The notes under the pieces are model-generated. The model saw nothing but the letters and a program-made list of their open reading frames with translations. It did no database searches and had not been told where the DNA came from. The translations under genes and the position numbers were made by a program. From Proteus vulgaris (GTDB taxonomy: Bacteria > Pseudomonadota > Gammaproteobacteria > Enterobacterales > Enterobacteriaceae): 64,000 bases of DNA. Positions 36,160 to 46,678 of this stretch are shown here, in pieces; the first letter of the stretch is position 1; every line of letters begins with the position of its first letter. The DNA lies in the NCBI GenBank assembly GCA_901472505.1, contig LR590468.1:558001-622000 (forward strand), written 5' to 3'.

Positions 36160-37710
36160 TCAATGATGAATAAGATTAAATTTTTGTACAGACAACTGTA
36201 ACTCTTCTGTTTGTCTTTCCAGTGAAATAGCCGCTGCTGAAACTTGCTCAACTAAAGAAGCATTTTGTTGTGTTACACTGTCCATTTGAGTAATAGCGAT
36301 ACTCACTTGACTAATGCCTTTACTTTGTCCTTCAGAGGCAATTGTGATTTCTTTCATAATCGAAGTAACCTGTTTAACTCCAGTGAGAATATCTTCCATT
36401 GTTTTTTCCATATCATTCACTAAACTAGCGCCTTTTTTCACTCGCGTCGTTGAATTAGCAATAAGTCCTTCAATCTCTTTGGCTGCTTTTGCACTGTCTC
36501 CTGCTAAATTGCGCACTTCATTTGCCACTACCATGAAACCTCGCCCATGAGTGCCTGCTCTAGCAGCTTCTACTGATGCATTTAGTGCAAGGATATTGGT
36601 TTGGAATGCAATATTATTAATAACATTAATAATATCAGCAATTTTACTTGAGCTATCAGTGATCTCATCCATCGTCGTGACAACAGATTCAGCTATCACA
36701 TTACCTTTTTCAACCGTGACTGATGCAACTTCTGCTAACGCTCTTGCTTGGTAAGCATGTTCCATATTTTGGTTAACAGCAGCTGTTATTTCCTCCATAC
36801 TTGTCGCTGTTTGCTCTAGTGCCGTCGCTTGCTCTTCTGTACGAGAAGCCAAATCATTATTCCCTTTTGCAATTTCAGATGCACCTCGATAAATACTGTC
36901 ACTGCCTTGTCGAATAATACTTACTGCCTCATGTAAACTATTTTGCATACTATTCAATAACGGTATTAATCGTCCAGCACAATTATTACCAAAAGGTTCT
37001 AATGGTTGGCTAAGATCACCCTCTGCCATTCTTACAAAATGTCGGCGAATATTTTCTAATGGTTTTTGTAGCATAGACACTAAGTAACGGTCAGTAAGAA
37101 TAAGAATAATACCACCTACAATGGCACTGATAATGATAACAACCTGCGTGATGTCAATAAGTTCATCAACTTCTTCTATCGTTCTATCAATTTTTATATT
37201 AGCAACTTGATTAAATTTCTCAGTAACGTTACCAAATTCACGGCTTAAAACAGGTGTGACATTTCTAGCATGATACTCATATTGCTCTATAGTACCATTG
37301 AGAGCTAACTCCATCTGTGGCTTCACTCCTTGCTCAAAAAGGGCTAGCCAAATTGTCATTAATTCTTGAGAGACTTCAGCATTCATTGGTCCTGGAGAAA
37401 CCGATTTCATATATTCAATCTGCTTTTCCATATTTTCCATTGCAATTTGAGCTTGTGTAAAATCAACGTCTTTACCTTCTGCTTTTTGTTCCACTATACG
37501 ATTAAGCCGTGAAGTAAAACGAAAATATTGGTCATTTCCCTGACTGAGTGCCGCCATCTGTTTTATTATTTGATTATCAGCCTGATTACCTTTAGAAATT
37601 TGTGATAATGACCATGCGCTATAAAGGCTCACGCTACCAAATAACATACATAAAGTACCCAGTATTACTACCATCATCAAACGAATAGTAATGTTACGAA
37701 GTTTCTGCAT
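36160..37710 (-). CDS. Methyl-accepting chemotaxis protein
   Basis: This is an inner-membrane chemoreceptor of 516 residues. It has a membrane helix near residues 11-31, a periplasmic four-helix sensor (about 35-185), a second helix (about 187-208), a HAMP domain (RYLVSMLQKPLENIRRHFVRMAEGDLSQPL) and a signalling domain with the hairpin tip EITDSSSKIADIINVINNIAFQTNILALNASVEAARAGTHGRGFMVVANEVRNLA. The C-terminal end FNLIHH lacks the NWETF-type CheR tether, so it depends on other receptors for efficient methylation. Ligand is unknown. The ATG at 37710 is preferred to the TTG at 37722. Confidence 0.92.
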   Translation of the reverse strand: MQKLRNITIRLMMVVILGTLCMLFGSVSLYSAWSLSQISKGNQADNQIIKQMAALSQGNDQYFRFTSRLNRIVEQKAEGKDVDFTQAQIAMENMEKQIEYMKSVSPGPMNAEVSQELMTIWLALFEQGVKPQMELALNGTIEQYEYHARNVTPVLSREFGNVTEKFNQVANIKIDRTIEEVDELIDITQVVIIISAIVGGIILILTDRYLVSMLQKPLENIRRHFVRMAEGDLSQPLEPFGNNCAGRLIPLLNSMQNSLHEAVSIIRQGSDSIYRGASEIAKGNNDLASRTEEQATALEQTATSMEEITAAVNQNMEHAYQARALAEVASVTVEKGNVIAESVVTTMDEITDSSSKIADIINVINNIAFQTNILALNASVEAARAGTHGRGFMVVANEVRNLAGDSAKAAKEIEGLIANSTTRVKKGASLVNDMEKTMEDILTGVKQVTSIMKEITIASEGQSKGISQVSIAITQMDSVTQQNASLVEQVSAAAISLERQTEELQLSVQKFNLIHH

Positions 37711-38214
37711 CGAATTTCTCAACTAACAAGATAAAGTAATCCCAGTAGGGCGTAATGTACTCTTATCGACAGTTTTTCAATTTATTTTAATTTTTTACTA
37801 ATTTTTTTTATAAATTGATTCTTTATTTTCTATACATAAAAAGAGTTAGTTAAGAGAAGCAAAAATGTTACTTATCTATCATTTTTTATAATTTAGTATA
37901 AGAATAAAAAAACACTAAAAATCAATAGATTACAATTTTTGTAACGCAAAAAACAAATAAGAAGCACTTGAGGAATAAAAATGTAACTTGAGGAAATAAT
38001 AAAATTATAGTTATCTCAATAGATGTTTACTTCAAAGAAAGAAGTACTCTCTTTTTAGAGCGTTTACTTTTATTCAAAAATGGCTAAAGGTAGGAAATCA
38101 AACTGATTAGCGAGTTTCTAATATTCTTTGCATTCAGATTAAAAGCGCTAAACCTTTTACGCATTAAGCTTAACGCTACCATAGAAACAAAAAATATTTT
38201 TCGATAGAACTTTA
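37711..38214. other. AT-rich intergenic region
   Basis: Nothing is supported here except the chemoreceptor promoter area. The sequence is very AT-rich, with only chance short frames. Confidence 0.35.
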
Positions 38215-38898
38215 TTAATTATCAGAAAAATTGCTAATAACTTCATAGGTCAATGAATTATCAGTACTATCTATCACTTTTAATTTAACGTTTTTATAAG
38301 AAATGATATTGCTTTCTTTTAGGTTATATTGGATATTATTTCCGAATCCTTGTTCCTCTATATTCGAGCCTATTTTTCGATAACTCACATCAACAACTTT
38401 ATCATTTATTGCATTAAAAATGAGCGCCTGCTCAAAAGAATTACCCTCCGAATTATTTAATTTTAAATGTTCAATTTGAGCATCATCACGACAAACAACG
38501 ACATTTACATCCGTAACGATACAAATTTCATTCGGTTTACCTCCTTTCTTTAATAAAATTGAGCTCCATGGTTGGCCTAAGACTTCAACAGTAATAGTTC
38601 CAGAATCTATGGTTTGCGTTGGCATATAAAAATCACCTTTATCGCTTGAGCCCACTTTTTTAAATACACCAGGAATAATTTTATAAGCTAGATCTATTTG
38701 TACTGGATTTAATACTTTAATGCCATCTAACTCACTAATATCACCTTCTTTTACTAAAGCTTGCCCTATTATAACGCGATTAATACTCCCTACTTTTGGT
38801 TCATTGATTTTATGTGGATCTGGTGTGTAATTATATTCAGTGACAGCACATCCAGATAAAGAGAAAATACAAACAATTGGAATCAATACATTTTTCAT
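38215..38898 (-). CDS. Predicted lipoprotein
   Basis: This 227-residue protein starts MKNVLIPIVCIFSLSGCAVT with a lipobox LSGC, so the mature protein is lipidated at Cys 17. Residue +2 is Ala, suggesting the outer membrane. The rest is mostly beta-strand-like (SGTITVEVLGQPWSSILLKK, EICIVTDVNVVVC). A pair of later Cys residues may form a disulfide. I do not recognise the family. The start at 38898 is chosen for the signal peptide; the frame runs open for 45 more codons upstream without one. It lies 270 bases from tRNA-Gly with no partner. Confidence 0.65.
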   Translation of the reverse strand: MKNVLIPIVCIFSLSGCAVTEYNYTPDPHKINEPKVGSINRVIIGQALVKEGDISELDGIKVLNPVQIDLAYKIIPGVFKKVGSSDKGDFYMPTQTIDSGTITVEVLGQPWSSILLKKGGKPNEICIVTDVNVVVCRDDAQIEHLKLNNSEGNSFEQALIFNAINDKVVDVSYRKIGSNIEEQGFGNNIQYNLKESNIISYKNVKLKVIDSTDNSLTYEVISNFSDN

Positions 38899-39168
38899 TT
38901 TTATAATACCTGTAGCATAACATACTTTTAATTTTTCAAGTTTATGTTCATAAATAAATGCTAACAAGTCACTGTCAGCGTATTTATACGATAATATCTG
39001 ATTAAAGTATTTATTATAATCGATTTTTAGCAACTCTATTAGGCGTAAATACTACTCATTTTAATGAAAGAGATTATAAAGAATGCGCTTATCGCTTAAA
39101 AATAGGAGGGCAGATAAAGGACAATAGGTATTGAGTGTATGGCTAGGATTGATTTAAAAAGGATGGAG

Positions 39169-39242
39169 TGGAGCGGGCGAAGGGAATCGAACCCTCGTAT
39201 AGAGCTTGGGAAGCTCTCGTTCTACCATTGAACTACGCCCGC
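39169..39242 (-). tRNA. glyU: tRNA-Gly (anticodon CCC)
   Basis: On the minus strand the cloverleaf begins GCGGGCG and ends CGCCCGCTCCA with encoded CCA. The D arm reads GTTCAATGGTAGAAC, the anticodon loop TTCCCAA gives CCC, and the T arm is GAGGGTTCGATTCCCTT. It looks essentially identical to E. coli glyU, which also lies in the lysS-side neighbourhood. Confidence 0.97.
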
Positions 39243-39345
39243 AATTGATTTTACCAATTATACGCCCCTTAATCGAACAGCAATCCCCTTCTTATTCAAG
39301 TGATTATTTTACCATCATAAAAGTATAATATACGGTTATTAAAAA

Positions 39346-39373
39346 TAAAAAAAGCCACCTTTCTGGTGGCTTT
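39346..39373 (-). terminator. Terminator of prfB-lysS
   Basis: On the minus strand AAAGCCACC pairs with GGTGGCTTT around a five-base loop, followed by TTTT. It lies 36 bases after the lysS stop. Confidence 0.85.
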
Positions 39374-39408
39374 ATCAATTAATTGCGATATGTTAATTAA
39401 AATAACAA

Positions 39409-40923
39409 CTATTTATTCGGACGCATTGCTGGGAATAAAATCACATCACGGATAGTATGGCTGTCAGTAAATAACATCACCATACGGTCAATACCAATAC
39501 CTAAACCCGCGGTTGGTGGTAACCCATGTTCTAATGCTGTGATGTAGTCATGGTCAAAGAACATGGCTTCTGCATCACCGGCTTCTTTTTGACGAACTTG
39601 ATCTTCAAAGCGCTCAGCTTGATCTTGTGCATCATTAAGTTCTGAGAAACCATTACCAATCTCACGACCACCAATAAAGAATTCAAAACGGTCAGTGATA
39701 AATGGGTTATCATCATTACGACGAGCTAATGGCGAAACTTCTGCTGGGTATTCAATGATAAACGTCGGCTGAATTAAGTGACTTTCTGCCACTTCTTCAA
39801 AAATTTCACATTGAACACGCCCTAAGCCCCAGCTATTCTCAATCTTAATACCAATAGACTGAGCAATGGCAACCGCTTTATCCATATCATCAAGATCAGC
39901 CATTACGGTTTCTGGGCGGTATTTACAGATAGCTTCTTTCATGGTTAATTTGGCAAATGGTTTGCCAAAATCAAACTCTTGATCGCCATATTTCACTAAT
40001 GATGAGCCTAAAACATCTTGAGTTAATGTGCGGAACAACTCTTCAGTTAATTCAATCAGATCACGATAATCCGCATACGCCATATAAAGTTCCATCATAG
40101 TGAACTCAGGATTATGGCGTGGTGATACACCTTCGTTACGGAAGTTACGGTTGATTTCAAATACGCGATCAAATCCCCCGACAACTAAACGTTTTAAATA
40201 TAACTCAGGTGCAATACGTAGATACATATCAATATCTAACGCATTATGGTGTGTAATAAACGGACGCGCACTTGCTCCACCAGGGATAGTTTGCATCATC
40301 GGCGTTTCAACTTCCATAAAACCTTTGTTCACCATAAATTGACGTATACCCGCCATGACTTGTGAACGAATTTTGAAAGTTTTACGTGATTCTTCGTTAG
40401 AAATGAGATCTAAATAACGCTGACGATAACGCATTTCTTGGTCTGCTAAACCGTGGAATTTATCTGGTAAAGGACGCAACGCTTTTGTCAGTAAACGCAC
40501 TTCAGTGCAGTGAACACTTAATTCGCCAGTTTTGGTTTTAAAAACGCGACCACGAGCACCTAAGATATCGCCAAGATCCCATTTTTTAAATTGCTCGTTA
40601 TAAATGCCTTCTGGTAAATCATCACGAGAAACATAAAGCTGAATACGGCCACCCATGTCTTGCAATGTAGCGAAAGATGCCTTGCCCATAATGCGACGAG
40701 TCATCATACGACCTGCAATAGAGACTTCCACATTAGCAGTTTCTAACTCTTCTGCACTCATTGCATCATACTTTTGATGTAATTCGTCAGACAGCGCATC
40801 TCTGCGGAAATCATTTGGGAATGCGTTACCATTATCACGTAAAGCAGATAATTTTTCGCGACGTGTTTGCAGTTCGTTATTTAAATCAGGTGCCTGCTCC
40901 GCACCTTGTTGCTGTTGCGACAT
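39409..40923 (-). CDS. lysS: Lysyl-tRNA synthetase
   Basis: LysS charges tRNA-Lys with lysine in the cytoplasm. The 504 residues (E. coli 505) have an N-terminal OB-fold anticodon-binding domain ([21 protein letters not shown]) and a class II core: motif 1 region RYLDLI, motif 2 [20 protein letters not shown], motif 3 [14 protein letters not shown]. The ATG at 40923 follows GAGG and lies 8 bases after the prfB stop, the conserved prfB-lysS operon. The frame runs upstream to 40935 without support. Confidence 0.97.
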   Translation of the reverse strand: MSQQQQGAEQAPDLNNELQTRREKLSALRDNGNAFPNDFRRDALSDELHQKYDAMSAEELETANVEVSIAGRMMTRRIMGKASFATLQDMGGRIQLYVSRDDLPEGIYNEQFKKWDLGDILGARGRVFKTKTGELSVHCTEVRLLTKALRPLPDKFHGLADQEMRYRQRYLDLISNEESRKTFKIRSQVMAGIRQFMVNKGFMEVETPMMQTIPGGASARPFITHHNALDIDMYLRIAPELYLKRLVVGGFDRVFEINRNFRNEGVSPRHNPEFTMMELYMAYADYRDLIELTEELFRTLTQDVLGSSLVKYGDQEFDFGKPFAKLTMKEAICKYRPETVMADLDDMDKAVAIAQSIGIKIENSWGLGRVQCEIFEEVAESHLIQPTFIIEYPAEVSPLARRNDDNPFITDRFEFFIGGREIGNGFSELNDAQDQAERFEDQVRQKEAGDAEAMFFDHDYITALEHGLPPTAGLGIGIDRMVMLFTDSHTIRDVILFPAMRPNK

Positions 40924-40931
40924 GTTTTTCC

Positions 40932-42031
40932 TCACAGGCCCGCTTTTAAGCTAGCTTCAATAAATTTATCAAGATCACCATCTAATACTGCTTGTGTATT
41001 ACGTGTTTCCACACCAGTACGTAAATCTTTAATGCGTGAATCATCCAGAACATAAGAACGAATTTGACTACCCCAGCCAATATCGGACTTATTATCTTCC
41101 ATTACTTGCTTGTCTGCATTTTTCTTCTGCATTTCCAGCTCGTATAATTTCGCTTTCATCTGCTTCATTGGCCTGATCTTTGTTCTTATGCTGAGAGCGA
41201 TCGTTTTGGCATTGAGTGACAAGACCTGTTGGAACGTGGGTAATACGCACCGCAGATTCTGTTTTGTTAACGTGCTGTCCACCCGCACCTGAAGCACGAT
41301 AAACGTCAATACGTAAATCAGCTGGGTTGATTTCAATATCAATATTGTCATCAACTTCAGGGTAAATAAAGGCAGAGCTAAATGAGGTATGGCGACGACC
41401 ACCGGAGTCAAATGGACTTTTACGAACTAAGCGATGAACACCTGTTTCTGTACGTAACCAACCATAAGCGTACTCACCAATAATTTTGATAGTCGCTGAT
41501 TTTAATCCTGCAACATCACCGTCAGATTCTTCAATAATCTCTGTTTTAAAGCCTCTTGACTCAGCCCAACGTAAGTACATACGCATCAGCATACTTGCCC
41601 AATCCTGCGCCTCTGTACCCCCTGAGCCTGCTTGTAAATCAAGGTAGCAATCCGCACTGTCATATTCACCAGAGAACATACGACGGAATTCTAATTGCTC
41701 AAGCTTTTTATTTAATACATCTAATTCAGCAATGGCTTCGTTAAATGTTTCTTCGTCATCAGCTTCAACCGCTAATTCAAGTAAGCCAGAAACATCTTCT
41801 AGTCCTTGATCTAACTGGTCAATTGTTTCTACGATAGCCTCAAGAGATGAACGCTCTTTACCTAATGCTTGTGCCCTTTCTGGCTCATTCCATACATCAG
41901 GTTGTTCTAATTCAGCGTTAACTTCTTCTAAACGCTCTTTCTTGGCATCATAGTCAAAGATACCCCCTGAGAACATTTGTTCTTTCAGAGACTTCTTCTA
42001 TTTGGTGTTTTACTGGATTGATTTCAAACAT
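40932..42031 (-). CDS. prfB: Peptide chain release factor 2 (programmed +1 frameshift, plus one probable extra base)
   Basis: RF2 ends translation at UGA and UAA. The N-terminal 25 codons start [21 protein letters not shown] and run to the programmed frameshift AGG GGG TAT CTT TGA C (about 41954-41968), as in E. coli. The rest contains the GGQ motif ([19 protein letters not shown]). A second break occurs at TT (41168-41169, plus strand), where [14 protein letters not shown] is needed but the given frame reads QANEADES. Removing one base there and applying the programmed shift gives exactly 365 residues, the E. coli length. Since RF2 is essential in most bacteria, the second break is most likely an error. 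Confidence 0.93.
41954..41968 (-). promoter_or_regulatory. Programmed +1 frameshift site of prfB
   Basis: The minus strand has AGGGGGTATCTTTGAC: an internal Shine-Dalgarno AGGGGG three bases before CTT TGA C. Low RF2 stalls at TGA and ribosomes slip +1, giving autoregulation. The element is the classical one and intact. Confidence 0.93.
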
Positions 42032-42202
42032 ACTTTTTCGTCTTTATGTTGTTTTCAAAAACAATTGGAATAAATTTTGAACCGCATATTGTAACGGATA
42101 TATTTGCGGGTTTATAGCATTTATATACAATTGTCTATTCAATCGTTGTTGCCATAACAACGTTGTCCTTTATATCACAATAAATTGCTTAAATGTTCCG
42201 TA

Positions 42203-43936
42203 TCAACAAGGCCAAATATGCTCAACAAGCAGTTGCGCATTACGTTGCCCTCGAAACTCATTTACATCTAATCGATAAGCTAATTCAACCGTTTTAATAC
42301 TGTTATCAGGCCACATATTGATATCAACATTAAAGGCAATTGCATCAATCATAAGATGGCTATTTACTGGCTGAAGCATCATTTTTAAATGCTTACTACC
42401 CACAATACGTTGTTGTAGCAGCGTAAACTTACCGTCAAATAAAGGTTCCGGAAATGCCTGTCCCCAAGGCCCTGCTTCTCTTAGCATTTCGGCGATAGGC
42501 AATGAAAGTTGATTATCGGTTAGTTCACCATCCGATAAAATTACGCCTTGCAACTGTTCATCGGAAACCAACTCTGCCATTAAAGACGAAAAATGACGTT
42601 GAAATAGCGGGAATTTATCTTCTTCAAGTGAAAGTCCTGCCGCCATTGCATGCCCACCAAACTTCACCATCAAACCTGGGTTTAACGTATTTAATCGTTC
42701 TAAGGCATCTCGAAGGTGAACACCACTAATTGAACGACCAGAGCCTTTTAACAGACCATCGCCACTAGGTGCAAAAGCAATCACAGGACGATGCAATTTT
42801 TCTTTAATGCGAGAAGCTAAAATACCCACAACACCTTGGTGCCACTCAGGATGGTAAATAGCTAAACCATTTGGTAAATCATGTTGAGTGCCCATAAATT
42901 GGCGGAAAATGGTTGAGGCTTCTTCTTGCATACCCGCTTCAATTTCACGCCGAGTTTGATTTAAGCCATCAAGTTCATTAGCAATTTCACGCGCAGAACC
43001 AATATTATCGGTTAAAAGTAGAGCAACACCAACAGACATATCATCAAGGCGTCCAGCTGCGTTTAAGCGAGGTCCTAAAGAGAAACCTAAGTCACTACTG
43101 ACTAATTGAGATAACTCTTTACGAGAAACCTCAGTAAGCGCTTTTATCCCCACACAACAGCGCCCCGCTCGAATACGACGTAATCCCTCATAAACAAAAA
43201 TACGGTTATTCTCATCAAGCGGAACAACATCAGCGACTGTACCCAGTGCAACTAAATCGAGAAAGTCAGCCATATTAGGGCGTACTAAACGTTGTTGCTC
43301 AAACCAACCTTGTTTTTCTAATTCAGCTCTTAATGCCGTCATTAAATAAAAAGTAACACCAACGCCAGCTAATGATTTCGATAAGAAATCGCAATCAATC
43401 AGATTAGGGTTAATAATCGCATCAGCAGCAGGTAAGGTTTGTCCCGGTAAATGGTGATCTGTTATGAGGACTCGAATACCATATTCATGGGCAGTCTCCA
43501 CGCCTTCAAAAGAAGAAATACCATTATCAACGGTGATAATCAGTTCAACCCCTTTTTTTGCAACATCATGTACAACTTGAGGGCTTAAACCATAACCATC
43601 ATCAAAGCGATTGGGAATATGATAACTTACTTGCTTAAACCCCATTTGGCGTAATGCCTTTATAGCCAACGCAGTACTGGTTGCGCCATCGGCATCAAAA
43701 TCACCAACAATCACAATGCGAGATTGTTGCTTTAAAGCTTCAATGAGCAATGAAATCGCCGTTTCTATTCCAGTTAATGCTTGATAATGAAGTAAGCCTT
43801 TTAACGACCGTTCTAGTTGAACTTCAGATGTTATTCCACGGTTAGCATAAATTTGTCGCAATAAGGGATCTAAGTTATCCGGTAATTGAGTTGCCTGCGC
43901 AATTCGACGACGCAGTGTCGGTTCAATAGTGACCAT
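42203..43936 (-). CDS. recJ: Single-stranded-DNA exonuclease RecJ
   Basis: RecJ degrades single-stranded DNA 5' to 3' in recombination and mismatch repair. The 577 residues match E. coli RecJ (577). The DHH superfamily motifs are visible: VGDFDADGATSTALAIKAL (motif I), ITVDNGISSFEG and LITDHHLPGQTLP (DHH), then the DHHA1 domain with KFGGHAMAAGLSL. It lies 9 bases after dsbC in the xerD-dsbC-recJ-prfB-lysS order and is complete in this sequence. Confidence 0.97.
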   Translation of the reverse strand: MVTIEPTLRRRIAQATQLPDNLDPLLRQIYANRGITSEVQLERSLKGLLHYQALTGIETAISLLIEALKQQSRIVIVGDFDADGATSTALAIKALRQMGFKQVSYHIPNRFDDGYGLSPQVVHDVAKKGVELIITVDNGISSFEGVETAHEYGIRVLITDHHLPGQTLPAADAIINPNLIDCDFLSKSLAGVGVTFYLMTALRAELEKQGWFEQQRLVRPNMADFLDLVALGTVADVVPLDENNRIFVYEGLRRIRAGRCCVGIKALTEVSRKELSQLVSSDLGFSLGPRLNAAGRLDDMSVGVALLLTDNIGSAREIANELDGLNQTRREIEAGMQEEASTIFRQFMGTQHDLPNGLAIYHPEWHQGVVGILASRIKEKLHRPVIAFAPSGDGLLKGSGRSISGVHLRDALERLNTLNPGLMVKFGGHAMAAGLSLEEDKFPLFQRHFSSLMAELVSDEQLQGVILSDGELTDNQLSLPIAEMLREAGPWGQAFPEPLFDGKFTLLQQRIVGSKHLKMMLQPVNSHLMIDAIAFNVDINMWPDNSIKTVELAYRLDVNEFRGQRNAQLLVEHIWPC

Positions 43937-43945
43937 AAAACGTAA

Positions 43946-44653
43946 TTACTTCTCTTTTTTATCTAATAATTCAACAAGGTTTTGAGCAGAAATATATCCA
44001 CCGTAAATACTGGCATTAGGTAATACAATAGCTGGCGTGCCTTGGATCCCCATCATAGTGCCTAATTTAAAGTGTTCATTGATATTGATTTTTGTACATT
44101 CATCAATGGGAATAATTTTGTCACCTTTAAATGCACTGTCTAATGATTTATTAGGAAAACCGCTACACCACACGGCGTTCATTTCTTTACTCACAATATT
44201 ATTGCCAACACCGTTACGAGGAAAGGCTAAATAACGTACCGTTACACCCTGTTTATTCAGTTCAGAAACTTCTTGATGAAGTTTTTGGCAATAAGGGCAA
44301 CTAATATCAGTAAAAATGGTGATCACATGGCGCTCATTACGCGCTTTATAAACGATCATTTCATTTTTCAGTGAATCGACTTTTTTCATGATAACTTGAT
44401 TAGCAATACTGACAGGCTCACCACTGCTAATATTATAAATAGGACCTGCTGTTAGATATTTACCATCGTCAGTAATATAAAAAATACCTTTATCTGATAA
44501 CACGGCATTTAATCCAACAATGGGAGTGGGTTGGATACTTTCTGCTTTAATTTGCATTTTAGCCAGTTGTGCTTCAATAGAAGCATTGTCAGCAAGCACA
44601 GGTATTGACACCATGCTTAATAATATTGGCAACCAAAGTAATCTCTTTTTCAT
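43946..44653 (-). CDS. dsbC: Thiol:disulfide interchange protein DsbC
   Basis: DsbC is a periplasmic disulfide isomerase that repairs wrongly paired cysteines, kept reduced by DsbD. The 235-residue precursor has a signal peptide (ends IPVLA), an N-terminal dimerisation domain, and a thioredoxin domain with the active site DISCPYCQKLHQ (CPYC). A second Cys pair occurs at WCSGFP and ECTKIN, and the cis-Pro loop is QGTPAIVLPN. It sits between xerD and recJ, as in E. coli. Confidence 0.96.
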   Translation of the reverse strand: MKKRLLWLPILLSMVSIPVLADNASIEAQLAKMQIKAESIQPTPIVGLNAVLSDKGIFYITDDGKYLTAGPIYNISSGEPVSIANQVIMKKVDSLKNEMIVYKARNERHVITIFTDISCPYCQKLHQEVSELNKQGVTVRYLAFPRNGVGNNIVSKEMNAVWCSGFPNKSLDSAFKGDKIIPIDECTKININEHFKLGTMMGIQGTPAIVLPNASIYGGYISAQNLVELLDKKEK

Positions 44654-44686
44654 TTGAATTCCTATTTAACGCCTACTATGTAGTGG

Positions 44687-45626
44687 CTATCCCCTTGGAT
44701 GGTGTTGCTGGTGAAGCACTTTCAAGCGCTCTGTTGCAACATGGGTATAAATCTGTGTTGTAGAGAGGTCACTGTGCCCCAATAACATCTGTACAACACG
44801 CAAGTCTGCTCCATGATTTAAAAGATGTGTTGCAAATGCATGGCGCAACACATGGGGTGATAACTTTTCAGTATCAATGCCTGCGATCACCGCATAATGT
44901 TTTATCCGATGCCAGAAAGTTTGTCGTGTCATTTTCTGCCCTCTTAAGCTAGGAAAAACGATATCATCTGTTTTCCCTTGCATTAAAGAGGGTCTTCCAT
45001 ATTGCAGATATTGTTCTAACCAGTAAATAGCTTCTTCACCTAAAGGGACTAATCGTTCTTTATCTCCCTTACCAATCACTCGTAATACACCTTGTCGTAA
45101 ACTGATATCAGAAAGAGATAATCCGACTAATTCAGAAACACGAAGCCCACAGGCATAAAGCACCTCAAGCATCGCTTTATCGCGTAATTCAAGTGGCTCA
45201 TCAACACAAGGTGCATTAAGTAAATCATCCACTTGCCGTTCGCTTAAATCTTTAGGTAAACGTTTTGGCAGTTTTGGCGTTGAGAGTAATGCACTAGGAT
45301 CATCTAAGCGTAATTTTTCACGATAAAGATATTGAAATAATCGACGCATCGTACTGAGTAAACGAGCCGCACTACTGGCTTTATAACCTTCATCTAAACG
45401 TGTCGCGAGAAAGGATTGTAAATCCAACGTAGTCACTGATACCCAATCCAATTGATGATGTATAAGCCATTGACCTAATGCTTGTAAATCTAAACGATAA
45501 GAACTGAGTGTATTGGCTGATAATCCTTGTTCTAACCAAATATTGTCGAGAAATTGCTCAATGATAATATCTGTATCTTCATGAGTCTGCGTTGTTTTTT
45601 TTTGTCGATAATTTGGTTTGTGACAC
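44687..45626 (-). CDS. xerD: Site-specific recombinase XerD, N-terminus broken by one extra base
   Basis: XerD and XerC resolve chromosome dimers at dif with FtsK. The catalytic domain shows the tyrosine-recombinase set: Arg in ACGLRVSELVGL, HVLRHAFATHLL, LGHSDLSTTQIYTH with the Tyr. The sequence ends HQQHHPRG, as in E. coli XerD. The intact frame begins only at a TTG (45451), but the same frame encodes family-like sequence upstream (IIIEQFLDNIWLEQGLSANTLSSYRLDLQAL). If T9 at 45595-45603 is T8, the frame joins a GTG at 45626 behind AGGAGAG, giving 312 residues. It is the chromosomal Xer recombinase, not a mobile integrase. Confidence 0.9.
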
Positions 45627-45734
45627 AGCCTTACTCTCCTGCTCTTTAGTTTATTGCCTTTACATTATGCCTTATAAAACTTTTTTTCTGATACAATAGT
45701 GACCTTTATTGGCAAAAATATCCTAAAAATCTTT

Positions 45735-46253
45735 ATGAAAATTGGTCTATTTTACGGTTCTAGCACTTGTTACACCGAAATGGCAGCAGAAAAAATTCGT
45801 GATATTCTCGGTGAAGAGTTCGTTGATCTTCATAATGTTCAAGAGTGTGATATCACGCTTATGGAGCAATACGACATTCTTATTTTAGGTATTCCCACTT
45901 GGGATTTTTGGCGAAATTCAAGAAGACTGGCTCAATATTTGGGATACTTTGCCAACATTAAATTTAAAAATAAACTTATTGCAATGTATGGAATGGGCGA
46001 TCAAGTCGATTACAGCGAATGGTTTCTTGATGCACTAGGTATGCTTTACCATCATTTATTACCAAGTGGCGTGAGATTTATTGGATTTTGGCCTGTTGAT
46101 GGGTATGAGTTTGTTAGTCCAAAACCATTATCAGATGATGGTAATCATTTTGTAGGACTTGCATTAGATGACGTTAATCAATTTGAAGAAACTGATGAGC
46201 GTATATCCCAATGGTGTATGCAAATTTTACGTGAAATAGAAGAAAACTTATAA
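45735..46253 (+). CDS. fldB: Flavodoxin 2
   Basis: FldB is an FMN-binding electron carrier of the long-chain flavodoxins, in the cytoplasm. It starts MKIGLFYGSSTCYTEMAAEKI, with a phosphate loop, and contains LGIPTWDFWRNSRR and YGMGDQVDYSEWFLDALG, with the acidic tail ISQWCMQILREIEENL. The 172 residues match E. coli FldB (173). It is transcribed divergently from xerD, as in E. coli. I start at the ATG at 45735; the frame opens 36 bases earlier. Confidence 0.93.
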   Translation: MKIGLFYGSSTCYTEMAAEKIRDILGEEFVDLHNVQECDITLMEQYDILILGIPTWDFWRNSRRLAQYLGYFANIKFKNKLIAMYGMGDQVDYSEWFLDALGMLYHHLLPSGVRFIGFWPVDGYEFVSPKPLSDDGNHFVGLALDDVNQFEETDERISQWCMQILREIEENL

Positions 46254-46257
46254 AGAT

Positions 46258-46286
46258 AATGCCCAGAAATTAAATATCTGGGTATT
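46258..46286. terminator. Hairpin between fldB and ygfX
   Basis: AATGCCCAGA pairs with TCTGGGTATT (10 bp, one G-U pair) around a nine-base loop, between convergent genes. Confidence 0.55.
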
Positions 46287-46678
46287 GCATTAATAGTTGT
46301 GAAAAATTACGCCATTCATTTTCGCTCATACTATCAAAAGCAACCCATAGCGTGATTTGTTTTTTATTCAAAATAGAAGTCAGGGTTATTCGAGTTCCAA
46401 AGCGACTAATCCAAGGGCGTTTTGTTATTTGCCACTCATGAAGCTTCCATTGCACTCGATTGCCGTTTAGTAAAATAAAATCACCTTTGATTCGACTAAT
46501 ATTTTTTTGTGTAAGATACCACCCACCGATCAAAAAGCAATAACAAAGGTACCCAAATATAAATAAAATCAGGAGGCCATGGATAAAGCAGTAAGCCTAT
46601 TTCGAAAGCAACATAAATTGCCGTTGAAAAGAGTTGTGTAAACCATGACACTGTAAGATGCGATTTCCATAATATCAC
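46270..46678 (-). CDS. ygfX: YgfX (CptA) inner-membrane protein, frame split by one extra base
   Basis: YgfX is a small inner-membrane protein partnered with SdhE (YgfY) and proposed as a toxin that affects cell division proteins or pigment and flavin metabolism. It starts MILWKSHLTVSWFTQLFSTAIY, with two membrane segments (about 15-32, 37-50), then RISRIKGDFILLNGNRVQWKLHEWQITKRPW, parallel to E. coli. The frame breaks at T7 (46502-46508, plus strand). Removing one base gives 135 residues, exactly the E. coli size, and the ending MSENEWRNFSQLLMQYPDI. Its partner sdhE is separated by 459 bases, not adjacent as usual. Confidence 0.85.

Noticed and set aside
41954..41968. In-frame TGA near the start of prfB as a sequencing error
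   Set aside because: It is the classical programmed frameshift site with the conserved internal Shine-Dalgarno.
44687..45626. Tyrosine recombinase as a mobile-element integrase
   Set aside because: Sequence and the conserved xerD-dsbC-recJ order show it is the housekeeping XerD.
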